64,000 bases of DNA from Asterias amurensis (Eukaryota; Echinodermata; Asteroidea; Forcipulatida; Asteriidae). The position numbers and the translations under genes were made by a program. Position 1 is the first letter of the stretch. Each line of letters begins with the position of its first letter. Below, piece after piece: positions 47,834 to 61,074 of the stretch. The notes under the pieces were generated by a model. That model was not told the DNA's origin and made no database searches. It saw only the letters and a list, made by a program, of their open reading frames with translations. The stretch is from assembly GCF_032118995.1 (NCBI RefSeq), contig NC_092649.1, forward strand, positions 18,541,332-18,605,331, written 5' to 3'.

Positions 47834-48206
47834 AAAGGCACTGGACACCATTGGTAATTACTCAAGATAATTGTTCGCATAAAAACTTACTTGGTAATAA
47901 ACGATGAAGAGCTGTTGATAGTGTAAAACATTGTGAGAAACGGCTCCTTCTGAAGTAACTACTAAAGTTTTTGAGAAAGGCAACTTCTCACTCGGTCAAA
48001 TAATAAAAGACTTCAGGCCTGAAGCCTTTTATTATGCACTGAAAAGCACACAAATTTGTGCAACGAGGGCGTTTTTCTTGCAACTTCATAGACCAATTGA
48101 ACCCAAACTTTTCACAGGTTTGTTATTTTATGCATACATCTGTGTATGTTGAGATACTCCAAGTGAGAATACTGGTCTTAGACAATTACCAAAAATGTCC
48201 AGTGGC
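47834..48206. mobile_element. Family A MITE, full copy
   Basis: Starts GGCACTGGACACCATTGGTA; centre AGACTTCAGGCCTGAAGCCT. Confidence 0.75.
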
Positions 48207-48507
48207 TAACTGGTACAAAGTTGTCACGTCACCTTAAAAAGAAAAAAAAAGAAAACCTATGTCAATAAATGTAATTAATAAATTATCAAGTGAGAACAAT
48301 TTCCCAAGAAGTAATTTAGCAAAAAGGGATACTAGGGACACTGTAAATTAGGATCATGTTCATCAAAACCAAATAATTTAAAACTATCGATTGATTTTAT
48401 CAAACTTAAACAATTGTGAATTACAGTGAATACAATTAAATAAAGACAGCTTTTTAATGTTATACACAACTGCTGAATATTTATGTTTTGTGGAAAACTT
48501 TGGGGTG

Positions 48508-49015
48508 CTAGGGCCAAATTTCAAAGAGCTGCTAAAGCATGAACATTAACTGAGCAAGAAACAGTTATGCTAACCAGAAATAGGTTACCAGCCAAAGTGT
48601 CATTTTGTTATTATTTTGATTGCCAGCCACATTTGGCTTAGCAGAAATTAGATGAAATATTTTCTGCTTAAGCCAAGGCCTGATATAGAGTTCCAAGTCA
48701 ACATACAATGTCACTTGTACCATTTGTGACCAGTGTATTGCCCAATTCTGCTGAGCAGGAATTGCTAAGCCAAACTTTCTGCTTAAGCAGCTGTGTGAAA
48801 TTGGGATCATGCGACAGCTGATATGACATGCCAGGGCCCAATTTCAAATAAATGCTAAGCAGAAGCAAATGGCTTGGCTAACAAGAAATGACCGCAGTAC
48901 CAGTCGCAGCAAGAGAAACGGCATGGTGTTCTGGCGGGTAACCTATTTTTGCTTAGCAAAAATAGTTTGGGATAAACTTGTTTTTTGTGCTTACAGGCTT
49001 CATGAAACTATCTCT
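48508..49015. mobile_element. Two diverged family C MITEs side by side
   Basis: First about 48508-48806, second about 48833-49015. Both show GGGCCAAATTTC-type ends and GCTAAGCAGAA arms. Confidence 0.55.
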
Positions 49016-49398
49016 TGATCTTAACAAGTTGGATGGCACTTCCAGAGCTCCATAGAAACCAGTGTGTTTTTATGAGGTATTTTTTTAAACCAACAGCAAT
49101 CTGGTCATGAATGGAGAAATGGGTGTGTGACTTGTTTGTGCACACTAACAATAGAAAGACCCCTTGAATAAACTCAGTGTAGGTGGGACTGAACAAGTCT
49201 ATTCACAACCTTAAGGCTTGGCTTCACATGGCTAGCCGTAACCAAAATATTTTGGGTGGAAACCAGAACATGTAAAATTGTATGAAAATTGTCAACTTGA
49301 ATAAAGGTTACAGGTGGAAATATATCAGTTTCATAAAAGGCTTCAAATTAAATATATTCAATTCAAACATAGTCTTTGTTTTGTTTGTTACATCTATA

Positions 49399-49770
49399 AA
49401 GGCCCTGGCCACTATTGGTAATTACTCAAAATAATTGTTAGCATAAAACCTTACTTGGTGACGAGCAATGCAGAGCTGTTGATAGGTATAAAACATTGTG
49501 AGAAACGGCTCCCTCTGAAGTAACATAGTTTTCAAGACGGAAGTAAATTTCCACAAATTTGATTTCAAGACCTCAGAATTAGATTTTGCGGTCTCGAAAT
49601 CAAGCTTGTGCAAGCACATAACTTTGTGTGACAAGGGTGTTTTTTCTTTCATTATTATCTCGACCAATTAAGCTCAAATTTTCACAGGTTGGTTATTTTA
49701 TGAATATGTTTAGATACACCATGAGAGAAGACTAGTCTTTGCGATAACCAAAGGTGTCCAGTGTCTTTAA
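49399..49770. mobile_element. Family A MITE, full copy
   Basis: Starts CCTGGCCACTATTGGTAATT; ends GGTGTCCAGTGTCTTTA. Confidence 0.75.
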
Positions 49771-51289
49771 AGGAGGAAAGAGCCAGACTTTAAACTCGCA
49801 AACTTTGTAAATTTTAGATAAAAAACACATACAATTTGTGCCAAGATGAGGCAAAACTACATAAAATTTTAGTCTTTGGTGGTGGACAAACTTATATTTG
49901 ATTTTAAGTAGTTTAGACAGAGAAAAATAAACTGGTGTGTTTTCTACCGGCCAGACCTGAAATCAGTAATTTTATGCAGACCCATGTGTTCTACCCCAGA
50001 AACTTTTATCAGGCTACTGCGTGAGTGATTGTATTGAGTGATAAGAGATGTTGGATGACGCCATATTGTGCAATGATTTTGTAATGTACAAGTTCAGACA
50101 CGTTTATGTTTGTATATTTGTATGTAACACATAAGGTACATTACAAACAGTGTTGTAGCTAGGACATTTTTAGTGGTGGGCAGCTGAATTTAAATTTGGT
50201 CAGAGATTGTTATTTCTTTTGGGGGGGGGGGGAAATTTTGTGGCGGGCGGCAGACTATTTTTCAGCTGAAGTGCTGGGCGGAAATTGTCAGTGCTGGGCG
50301 GGCTCGCCCACCGTGGCTACAACGCTGATTACAAAGTAGCATTGTGCGCATTTTACATAAACCAAAAACCCCCAAAAATAATACAGAAACAAAGAGCAAG
50401 AATATTGCAGTTACAGTATACTTAAATAACAATAATATTATTTGTCCATCTCAAATGCCAGTTAGTAATCAAGGTTTTTCCTGACGTCACCAATTCTATG
50501 GTTACACTCCATACTGGTATGAACAATTCACACACGGCCCGCTACTCGATGAGGTTTATAATAACAATACATTGTGTGGATTACATCCCCACTTGTATTG
50601 AAATCGGAAGTGAGGTCCGCAGTAAATATCCATATATTGACAGTAATCAGCAACAGCTGTTGAAAAAACTAAACACTAAGCAAGGTAGGCTCTACTTGCA
50701 CACGTATGTACAAAATACAATATCATGACTTTTGATTACTATCAAACTCTCCAATTGCTCTTTACCAAGTAAGTTTTTATGCTAATAAGTGTAATTATTT
50801 TGAGTAACTACCATACATAGATAGTGTCCAGTACCTTTACATTCACCCACACTCTGCTTGTCAGATACACCAGAAATTGAGTCTTACCACTTTGCTATGA
50901 CCAGGCCCTATTCTTAGGGGCAAGGCAGATTTAAGAATGTGAAATATTTCATGGGGCATCTAGGCATCAATCAGGGGCACAGAGTCAATTTTAAAAAACT
51001 TCTGACCAAAAACTTTTTGAGGAATTCTCATGGCCTCTTTTGCACATAATTAAAAATATTTCCCATGGAAAACTCAACTTGAAAGCTGTTCTGTGCCTGA
51101 AAGCATTACATATAAACCATAACGTGTGGGAGTGAATGAAAGGGAAACCGCATTGATTAGAATGGGTTCATTCAATTGAATATTTATAGAAATGACCTTC
51201 GTCTTTACTGAATTGTGTGTTCATGACAGCTGGGTGGGACACAGTATATCACTTCTAGTACAAACAAACATGTTGCAATCACACTATTG

Positions 51290-51657
51290 GTGGACACTAT
51301 TGGTAATTACTCAAAATAATATTAAGCATAAAAACTTACTTGGTAACAAGCTTTGGAGAGCTGTTGATAGTATAAAACATTGTGAGAAACGGCTCCCTCT
51401 AAAGTAATGGTAGTTTTTGAGAAAGAAGTAATTTTCCACGAATTTGATTTCAAGACCTCATAATTAGATTTTGAGGTCCCGAAATCAAGCATTGCACAAA
51501 ACTTCATGTGACGAGGGTGTTTTTTCTTCCATCATTATCTCACAACTTCGATGACCAATTGAGTTCAAATTTTCACAGGTTTGTTATTTTGTGCATATGT
51601 TGGGATACACCAAGTGAGAAGACTGGTCTTTGACAATTACCAAAGGTGTCCAGTTTA
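51290..51657. mobile_element. Family A MITE, full copy
   Basis: Starts TGGTGGACACTATTGGTAAT; ends AGGTGTCCAGTTTAAA and abuts another foldback (51655-52335, ends AAAGGGTCTGTATACG / GTGTGCCCCTTTA). Confidence 0.7.
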
Positions 51658-53121
51658 AAGGGTCTGTATACGTTCGGTAATGACTCTGAAAACTAATGGC
51701 AATAAAAACTTGTTGCTAAGAAGTACAGCAGCTTTGTATAAAATAGTAGAATACATTTTGAGAAACTATTCATTTCAAAGTACTGCGGTTATGAAAAAAA
51801 GATATCACTTTTTATCCCCAACAATTTGAATCCGAGAGGGGTTTATACTGCACCCAGATTGTGTATTTAAAGTGCAGATTATTCTTCCTGCGTGAACATT
51901 ACCACTTCAGGTTTTCGGCAATATCTCAAAAACGCTACAACCTTTTAAAAATAAATGTTCACAGGTTAGTTTTATGATGTACAACTGCAGTTTAGAATTG
52001 TTTCCTATCCTTTCCAAGTACATGTATTGTTCATCATGTTCATGCACTAAAACACCTAGAGTGTCCTGCAATTAGTGGTAGTAATTACAAGACATAAATT
52101 TGCCTCTTGAAATACGACCAACAGAACACACGGTCTGCTTTTTTTGTAGAGTAAAAAGTTTAATTCTACATAGCGGACCGTGTTCTGATACCATTTACAA
52201 ACCCCAATAATCACAATTTTGAGGGATATTAAGTGAATCAATTCTACTTGTACAAATTTCCAACCATCATTTCAAAACAAATGATTTCCACAGCCTAAGG
52301 TGGCCAATCCTAAGGCAGTGTGCCCCTTTAAAGGTTACAACTAACATCCCATGTGGTTTTTTTTTTTCAACTTTGGATGAAATGCTTTTTGTTTCCGTCA
52401 ACTAGATTTTAAAGGGAAGGTAAATGTTTGGTTATCACTCTTAAAATTATCGACAATAAATAACATTTGGTCACAAAAAGCAGCTGTCAGTAGTAAAGCA
52501 TTTCAGAAAAAATTCACTTTGAAGTTATGGGATATGTACAAAGATAGATAAAAGCTTTTATTCCCCCAAATTTGAATCTGACAAGCATAACTGTCAGTAT
52601 GATTATCATTTTTAGTATGTACACTCAAATGTATATATTCTAATCGAATCTGTCATAAAAAATAATTTAAACTTAAATCAATAGAGTGACGTCACAGAAA
52701 TAGTTTTTAAATGCAATGTTGATTTCTGGGGTTTTTTATGTTGTTTTCTTGACTTTGTTTGTCAACCTCTCCCTATTACTAGTTACCAATTAAGGTGCTA
52801 TGCTGATAATTAATTTGAGTAATTACCAACAGTGTCCACTGCCTTTAATTATTTTTTATAATATTCATTTTGTTATCTCTCCTGATAACTTAACTAATAA
52901 AGCCTATTATAAGTCGACACACAGCAGCATTTGGGTAGCACTAAGTCTGTTGACTGGATTATGAAAATTGGCAGAAAATATAATTTTACATTATATGTTG
53001 TGCAAAATGCTGCATTTCCAGTTCTATATTCACAACTAATATTTACAAAATTCCCAGCAAGAAAAGAAGTGAAGACGGGTCCACTGTTAATTAGCCCATC
53101 AAAGAACTCCCTGTCACAAAC

Positions 53122-53456
53122 ACTGGACACTATTGGTAATTGTCAAAGATCAGTCTTCTCACTTGGTGTATCTCTGCATGAAATAACAAACCTGTGAAAA
53201 TTTGAGCAAGATAACAATGATAGAACAAACCACCTTTGTCACACGAAGTTGTGTGCTTTTAGATGCTTGATTTTGAGACTTCAAATTCTAAATACGAGGT
53301 CTCAAAATCAAATTAGTGGAAAATTACTTTTTTCTCGAGATCTATGTCACTTCAGAGGGAGCTGTTTCTCACAATGTTTTATATTATCAACCCGTAGTCA
53401 AAAAAGGTTTTATGGTAATAATTTTGAGTAATTACCAATAGTGTCCACTGCCTATA
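53122..53456. mobile_element. Family A MITE with preceding half copy
   Basis: Full-length palindrome at 53122-53456; a right-end fragment sits at 52766-52849. Confidence 0.7.
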
Positions 53457-53549
53457 AACTAATGATATAAGATTAGCAAGATAAACGTCTAATTGTACTC
53501 TCATTTCTTGGTGCAAAAAAAAATTATTTTTTTGTTCCCAGTCGTATTG

Positions 53550-55010
53550 TTACGTTGGTGTAAGTGTAAACAAACAAAGCATACAGGCCTGCTCTCCAAT
53601 GGTGGTGCTGGCTTGCAGTCTTCATTCCACCTCTGGGAAGATTCGTTGGGTTGTCTTGACATTGGTGTGGCAATACATGACCTGATGAATGCAGTCGACA
53701 ATACTTTTGGTGTTGGCGGTCGCTACCCGATGACGCTGCTCGTATGGTGGTGCTGGCTCGCCAATCCTTATGCCACCTCTTTGAAGAGTTGTGAAATGTC
53801 TTTCCAGGCCTGATTCTTTATGAAGGCAACGGAGGCGGTTGCCTCCTTGCCACCCGGTCATTGCCTTGGTGCCCTAGTAATGCTCCAGTAGAAACTCACA
53901 ATTTTCTCATAGCGTGCCCTTTACCAACATTATAGATGTCCTTTCTCTTTTAAAAACGAGGCATACATGCCTGTCTTTGTGTGTGGCAATCACTAATTGA
54001 TGAATGCTGCTCGTCATGCCCCCTGTTCATTGTCTTGTTGCCCTTGAAATGCTCCAGTCAAAATTTACAGTTTCTTCACCCTAGGTGTCCTTGCCCTTTT
54101 TAAAACACGGCATACATGCCTGTCTTTGTGTGTGGCAAACACTTTTTGATGAACACTGCTAATCAGAAATGCTCCAGTAGAAATTTACAATTTCCTCTTT
54201 TCGAAGAAAATGCCTTGGTGCCCTTGCCCTTTTAAAAACGAGGCATACATGCCTGTCTTTGTGTGTGGCAATCACTATTTGATGAACACTGCTCATCATG
54301 CCCTCGGTCATTGCCTTGGTGCCTTTGTAATGCTCCAGTAGAAATTCACAATTTCCTCGTAGGGTGCAATTTACCTGTCCTTGCCCCTTTAAAAACGAGG
54401 CATACAGTACATGCCTGTCTTTGTGTGTGGCAAGCACTAATTGATGAACACTGCTCATCATGCCCCCATTGCCTTGGTGCCCTTGAAATGCTCCAGTAGA
54501 AGTATAGGTTTCCTCTTTTAGAAGAAAATGCCTTAGTGCCCTTGCCCTTTCAAAAACAAGGCATATATACCTGCCTTTCTCTGTGGCACTCACGAGTTGA
54601 TGAACACTGCTCCTAATGGTGCTTGCTTGCCACTCCTCAAGGAAACTTTCCATATATTTTTTGGGGGGTGTCTCAATATTGGCGATCGCTACCTGATGAA
54701 TATTGCCCCAAAGGTGGTAGGGTGCCCTTTACCAAGGAGAAAATGCCTAGGCGCCCTTGCCCTTTCAAAGACAAAGCATACATGCCTGTCATTCGCTGTC
54801 GCACTCTTGTCGCACGACTTGATGAACACTGTTCCTAATAGTGCTTGCTTGCCATTCCACAAAAGAAACTTTCCACGTTCTTTTTGTTGCCTCGGTGCGG
54901 GTGAGCGCTACCTGATGAACGAAGCCCCCAAGGTAGTGCTTGTCTGCCATTGTTCATCACATCGATGTAGTGACTCGTTCATGATGCTTACACATTCTTG
55001 GAAGCTTTCC
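53550..55010. repeat. Degenerate tandem repeat, unit about 150-200 bp
   Basis: Repeated pieces: CATACATGCCTGTCTTTGTG, TTGATGAACACTGCTCATCA, TGCCTTGGTGCCCTTG, AATGCTCCAGTAGAAA. Frames in it (up to 164 codons) are repeat artefacts. Confidence 0.8.
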
Positions 55011-55412
55011 AATGTAGCCTGGCTCACCGATACTTTATGAGGACAGAAGGAAAAAAAGAGTAAAAGAAAGGAATTTAAAAAAAATGGATTTCCAATTAAA
55101 ATAACCAAGAATCACATCCCTGAGACTATGGATTAAAACTAAGGACTCAAAAATTCTAGAGCTGACATCAATCTATTACAGCTGACGCCTATAATCACTA
55201 CACAGACCACCTAGCAGGATCAGTAAAAAGATGCCAGTTTGAATCATGTACTAAGCAGTAGGTACCCTATACTGGGCCCCTGGCGTTATCCACGGGTCTG
55301 GAAGTGTGACGTCAGTAACGTTAGACGTCAGATGTTCAGGCTATAGGAACAGTAATATTTTCAGACAAAGCAATTGCCAATCGGGGATAAGGAATAGTTT
55401 TTGTTTTTGACT

Positions 55413-55577
55413 CTACAACGCTCTGTAGAAGTACATGTATACCAATTCTGCAGTCTTTGTTTTTTTATACCTACCCAGATTATCAATTCTTGTAGATTCT
55501 GTTTTATTCATTCTCTTATTTCCGATACTGCAGACACTAGTGTAGGAAGTTTGTATACACTTCAAGCCTTCCATCAC
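55413..55577 (-). CDS. HAUS7: HAUS7 candidate last exon
   Basis: Acceptor TTGATCAG followed by a phase-0 frame of 54 codons and a stop (VMEGLKCIQTSYTSVCSIGN at its start). The rival is an acceptor near 55010 opening a phase-0 frame ATLESFQECVSIMNESLHRC that runs to a stop near 54920. The first is nearer and has the better pyrimidine tract. Neither is well conserved. Confidence 0.4.
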   Translation of the reverse strand: MMEGLKCIQTSYTSVCSIGNKRMNKTESTRIDNLGRYKKTKTAELVYMYFYRAL

Positions 55578-58500
55578 CTGATCAAAATATACAAACACAC
55601 AAAATCTAAATTATTTATTCAGTTATTTATTGTCCATTTATTAAAAAGAAAAAAGGACATCTTTATAATGGTACAGTATATATTCTTTTAAAGCCATTGG
55701 ACCCTTTCGGTTCAGAAAAAAAAATAAAAGTTCACAGATTTACAAATAACTTACACGATTTACTACAGAAGACAATGGTGAAAGACTTCTCTTGAAATAT
55801 TATTCCCTGAAATGCTTTACTTTTTGAGAAGACAGCAAAACAATATCAATTCTCGTTAACGAGAACTACAAATTTATTTTACACACATGTCATGACACGG
55901 CGAAACGCGCAGAATCAAGGGTTGGTTTTTCCATTGTTTTCTCCCGACTCCAATGACCGATTAAACCTAAATTTTCACAGGTTTGTTATTTGATATAGAA
56001 GTTGTGGTACACAAAGTGTGGGTCTTGGACAACACTGTTTACCTAAAGGGTCCACTGGCTTTAAACAATAAGAAATAAATGAAGGAGTTAAAGGCACTGG
56101 ACACTTTTATTGGTATTTCTCAAAGACCGGTCTTCTCACTTTGTGTATTACAACTTAATGCATAAAATAACAAACCTGAGAAAATTTGACTCAATTGGTC
56201 TTCGAAGTTGTGAGAGACTAATGGAAGGAAAAAACACCCTTGTCACATGTGCTTTCAGATGCTTGAATTCAAGACCTCAGCTGTGGTATTGAATTCGATT
56301 ATAATGTTTTAGTGAAATTACTTCTTTCTCAAAGTCTACATTACTTTACCTGGCCATCTCTCAAAATGTTTTATACTATCAACAGCTCTCCATTACTCGT
56401 TACCAAGTAAGTTTTTATGCCAACATTTTGAGTAACCAATAGTGTCCAGTGCCTTTAACTGCACTGACAAGGCAGGGAGTAGGGATTCATGTCATGGCCA
56501 ATAACTTGATCTACAAAAGGTAGCAAAACCCTTTAAGACTCACCGTGGAAAACTGCGCTTGCAAAGAGTGCACTCTTTTAATGGCCGGTCCGAGTCCTGC
56601 CAGCTTAGGTGGAGTCTTGTTACACCATTGGCGCATCTCACTCTCAAAGCAGTAAGAGAAACTGGTTACGAGTTGAGCTAGCTCAGACAGTACCAGTTTA
56701 AGCGTCTGAGTGACCTTATCGACAGCCGTTGGGTCACTTCTTGGGAAGTCATACTAGAGATTTCAAATTTGGAAAGAAAATTGTTGTTATGGAAACCACA
56801 TCTTCTATTTTTTAAGTTAAAAAAAAAACCTAATGCACGTCGCCAGACACACAAGGCCTGAAGGCCACTTCAAAGTGTGGGCTACAAATATTTTTTTTCC
56901 AGAGGCCGTTGCCACCTACTCCTAGGGCTGAAACAGGGTTGCCCCTTTAATACAGTCCATACGGATGTAGGCTTGGGTATCATCAGTCCGAAGCCTGGCC
57001 AGTAGAGCAGAAAGCACTCCTCCCCAATTTGCATCATAATAACAACTATTTCTTATTTCGCATTCCACAGTAACGTCTCAATGCGCTTTACATTTATAGT
57101 GCCCTTGGTCATTGGGCAAATAACATTCCGTTAATCTTTCTCAGCTCCCTGGGGAGGGTAAAACCAAAGTTAATATGATCAATGTTGTACCTTTCCTTTT
57201 TAACAATAACACTTCTGGCTAACACACATCGGTGTATGGGTAAAAAACCAAAATTAACACTACTTGACTCTTATAATAGCCCAATAAGATACTTCAAGGC
57301 GCTTTACAACATTACAACCTCTGTTCATCAGGCATACATTCAGACCATTCCTCTATTCTTTCTGAGATGCTTAAATTAGGGAATAAAAAGAGTAGTGACT
57401 CGGTCTTAAACGTCCGTTTAAAATCGGCAGGGTCGTGGATCGTACGGCCATGACCTTGCAAGGTTTTAAAGTGACACTACTCTTTTATTCCCATTCATAA
57501 ATGCCCTTTTGTGGAAAAGCGTATTAAAATTTGAATCTGTAAAACAAATCAAGGCAATTTTCAATTTCTGTCTTGGCTCCCTTTTGCATAAACATTGCGT
57601 TGACGCTCAACGGTTGTGCGTCTGCACGCGTGCTAACATTTTTTTACATTGAGTACCGGCCATCCTGGCGTATTAAATGCGTTACGCATATCACATCACG
57701 CGATAAGCTCACACGTCACGCCTATGTTTAAACACTTTTTACTGGTGTTATATCATCCGTTTAAACAGCCCCACGTGATGCCCTCTCGACCAATCAGAGT
57801 GGATAAACTGTTCCGGGTACTTATGAATTATCAACAAAGGGTTAATTCCAATCTTGTTAAATTTATTTCTACCTTTTTTTTAATGGCATCAAGTTGGGCT
57901 TCAGATGCCTCTAGGTCCTTCGACAGTTTGAAGATAACTTCATCAAGTTTAGCTCTTTCTGGGGGCTGTGGTCTGAAAAAATAATAATAATAATAGTAAT
58001 ATATTTCATTTGCATCCAAACATTGTACAGCAACATAATCTGATTTTAGAATAATAAAAACTTGTTTTTGTATATGGGGGTCCCAAAGCAATCATCTTAA
58101 AGCGCTTGTTGTTATTTTTTCCAAGACAGGCATGTCCTATAAGACTCATTATAAAGGCCAAGCCACACTGCAGCGATAACGATCACAAAGCAAAGAGAAC
58201 TCATTCTATTGGTTGAATGAGCGTGTGTGTATTCTAGCTGCGTGGAGCAATTTAACCAATAGAATGCATTCTCTTTGCATCGTGATCGTTATCGTTTTCG
58301 CCATGTCTGCAGTGTGACTCGGCCTTTTACAATGAGCCGGGACACACTGAGCAGCCACTGCCAGAAACACCAAGACAAATCCCTTCTCTAAGCGATTATT
58401 AAGTGTGACTACTGGGAACTTTTACGTGCATTATGCAACACAAAGCTTTACGCCCCATCTGATGGAGAAAGCTATAAACATATAACTTTAGAGTTTTGCC

Positions 58501-61043
58501 TCAGGACACAAGGCCGGGACTCAAGCCCCCTCTGCTGATCAGAGCCAAAACAAAAAATTCAAATATTAATTGGCGTTTAAAGCCATTATACACTTTCGGT
58601 AAACAGTATTGTCCAAGTCCCACACTTCGTGTATCACAACTTATATATAAAATAACAATCCTGTGGAAATTTAGGCTCAATCGGACATCGGAGTCGGGAG
58701 AAAATAACGGGAAAACCCACTCCTGTTTTCGCACGTTTCGCCGTGTCATGACATGTGTTTATAACAAATCCGTAATTCTCGCTAACGAGAATTTATATTG
58801 TTTTACCGTTTTCACAAAAAGTAAAGCATTTCATGGACTAATATTTCAAGAGAAGTCTTTCACCATTACCTTCTGTAAACCCTGTAAATTATTTGTAAAT
58901 CTGTGATTTTTTTTTTTCGTTCTGTACCGAAAGGGTCCAATGGCTTTAAAAACTAGTCTTAAATATCAGCTAATTTTGGGGTTTACGGTTATCCCCTGGT
59001 TGCCGGCGCTTCCCAGGCTGTATTAAAAACTTGTGTGTGATCCCCGACTTAACATGGCATTTAACGGTTTCACGACTTCTGACTGGCAACCCTGAACAAA
59101 GAAATTGCCAAAATAGAGAGTCCGCCAACATTTATGCGCTTAGAGGCTTTTGCATTAGGCGCTTTACAAATGTCTTATTATTATTATTATTGTTATTATT
59201 ATTGGGCTATTAGATAGCTCAGTTGGTAGAGCGCCAGCACGTTAAACCAGGGCTCGTTGGTTTAAACCCTGCTCTAGAAAATTTTTCTTTGTTCAACCCC
59301 CAAAACAAGTTCAGTCTAATTTTCTTGCTATCAGGGGCGAGAGTCATTACTAACGAAAAAGTCTGAAACTTGGATACAAATTCAAAGGTACATGTATGTT
59401 GAAATGATGCCAATTCTACCATTTGGTAACCCCTGGGGTTATAAATTCCAAGGAGCTTTTGGAAACAGTATCCAAAGCACTAGAGAAGTAGACCACTGAG
59501 CAGGACTTCTTTATTTATGGAAACAAGTATTATCTGATTTTCTTTACCAAGCCGACATAAAAGGTCTGAATGCAGCCAAAAGTCTGAACAATCTCATCCC
59601 TATGCAAAATTGCTGGACAAAATCATTCCCTGAGATTCAGAAAGGGCCATACCACATACCAAGATTATTTATCTCCCCAAGACGACAGACTGAAACTACA
59701 AAATCACCTTGCCAAAGTAGCCCCCCCCCAAAAAAAAAAAAAAAAATGATTAGTTTTCATTAAAGCCATTTCGGTACAGAAAAAAAACAAAAAGTTCACA
59801 GATTTACAAATAACTTACAGGGTTTACAGAAGGTAGTGGTGAAAGACTTCCCTTGAAATATTATTCCATGAAATGCTTTACTTTTTTAGAAAACAGTAAA
59901 ACAATATCAATTCTCGTTAGCGAGAAGTAGCATCACCAGTGCGCCCTCTAGTTCTTAAATAACTCTATGGATTATACAGAAATGAAGGTCTTCAAAAGGT
60001 CAATGAATGGCTAAATTAGACTTACCTTAGTCCCTCCAGTCCCTGTTGTTTGATGTTGTTCTCAATCAGTCTCAAGAGGTCTGGAGGTAGAAGGTTGAGC
60101 TTTGTGGAGAATGTCTCTTTAAGATCACGCTGTCCAGACAAGGTGGTAAAGTATTGGCAGTCGCGATCAAACTGGTCATCAAGGGTCATGCTCTCACTGC
60201 AACCAAAAGTAAGTAGCAGTCAATGACAAAAGTGGTCAGAAAAAGTCACTTTAAATTTAAAATTGATTATAAAATAAAATCAACAACAAAAATTGTTACA
60301 AAAATTTCCAGTCAGTTTTTGTTATGGTTTATTACTTGATATTTGAAACAAAAATTTGTTTTTTTTACAAAACAAAACACCATGTCCACAGATTTACATT
60401 AAAATATTACACAGTATGAAGATAATGACAGTAGAAAGCTTTCCTTAAAATATTACTAGTTGAGGTGTTGTAGTTTTTGATAAATGAGTAAATCAATTTC
60501 ACTAAGATAATTTTCGTCTCAGTGAGACGAAAATGTTTTAAACATGTAAAACGTACTTGAAAACATTGCTCCATGTGTTTTTAACATTTTTCTTGAAAAC
60601 GGGATTTGACGTCCAGCTGAGGGGCCCTACTCACTGGAGTGACGTCATGTGCATTAAGGTCTATGGAATAGTCTACTTCACATGCTTATATTATGAAATG
60701 TGTTTACAATTTGATTTTCTTGGTCACTTCCTAAGAAAAATTGACTAGAACCAACAACCTCTGCATTATCGTGCCTGTGCTCTACAAACTGAGGCCAAAA
60801 TGCTTGGGCCACCCATTCCTTGTTCACTTCCCATTGACAATTGTCTCCCCCGCCCCCCCCGTTCAATGTTGACTGTAACGCAGAAGAAGATGGGCAATTG
60901 GAACCAACAGTGAAAGGGGGCAGGGGGGGCCAAACGAGATATGGCCGGGATTGTAGCCCTATGCTGGCAGTATCCCTATTTTGTCAATATCTTGGTTTGG
61001 GGGGAGGGGGGCATGCAGAAGCCATAAAACCGTTAATTGCCGT

Positions 61044-61074
<31 letters not shown>

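Noticed and set aside
54159..54653. 164-codon minus-strand frame
   Set aside because: Falls wholly in the degenerate tandem repeat and repeats its own sequence.
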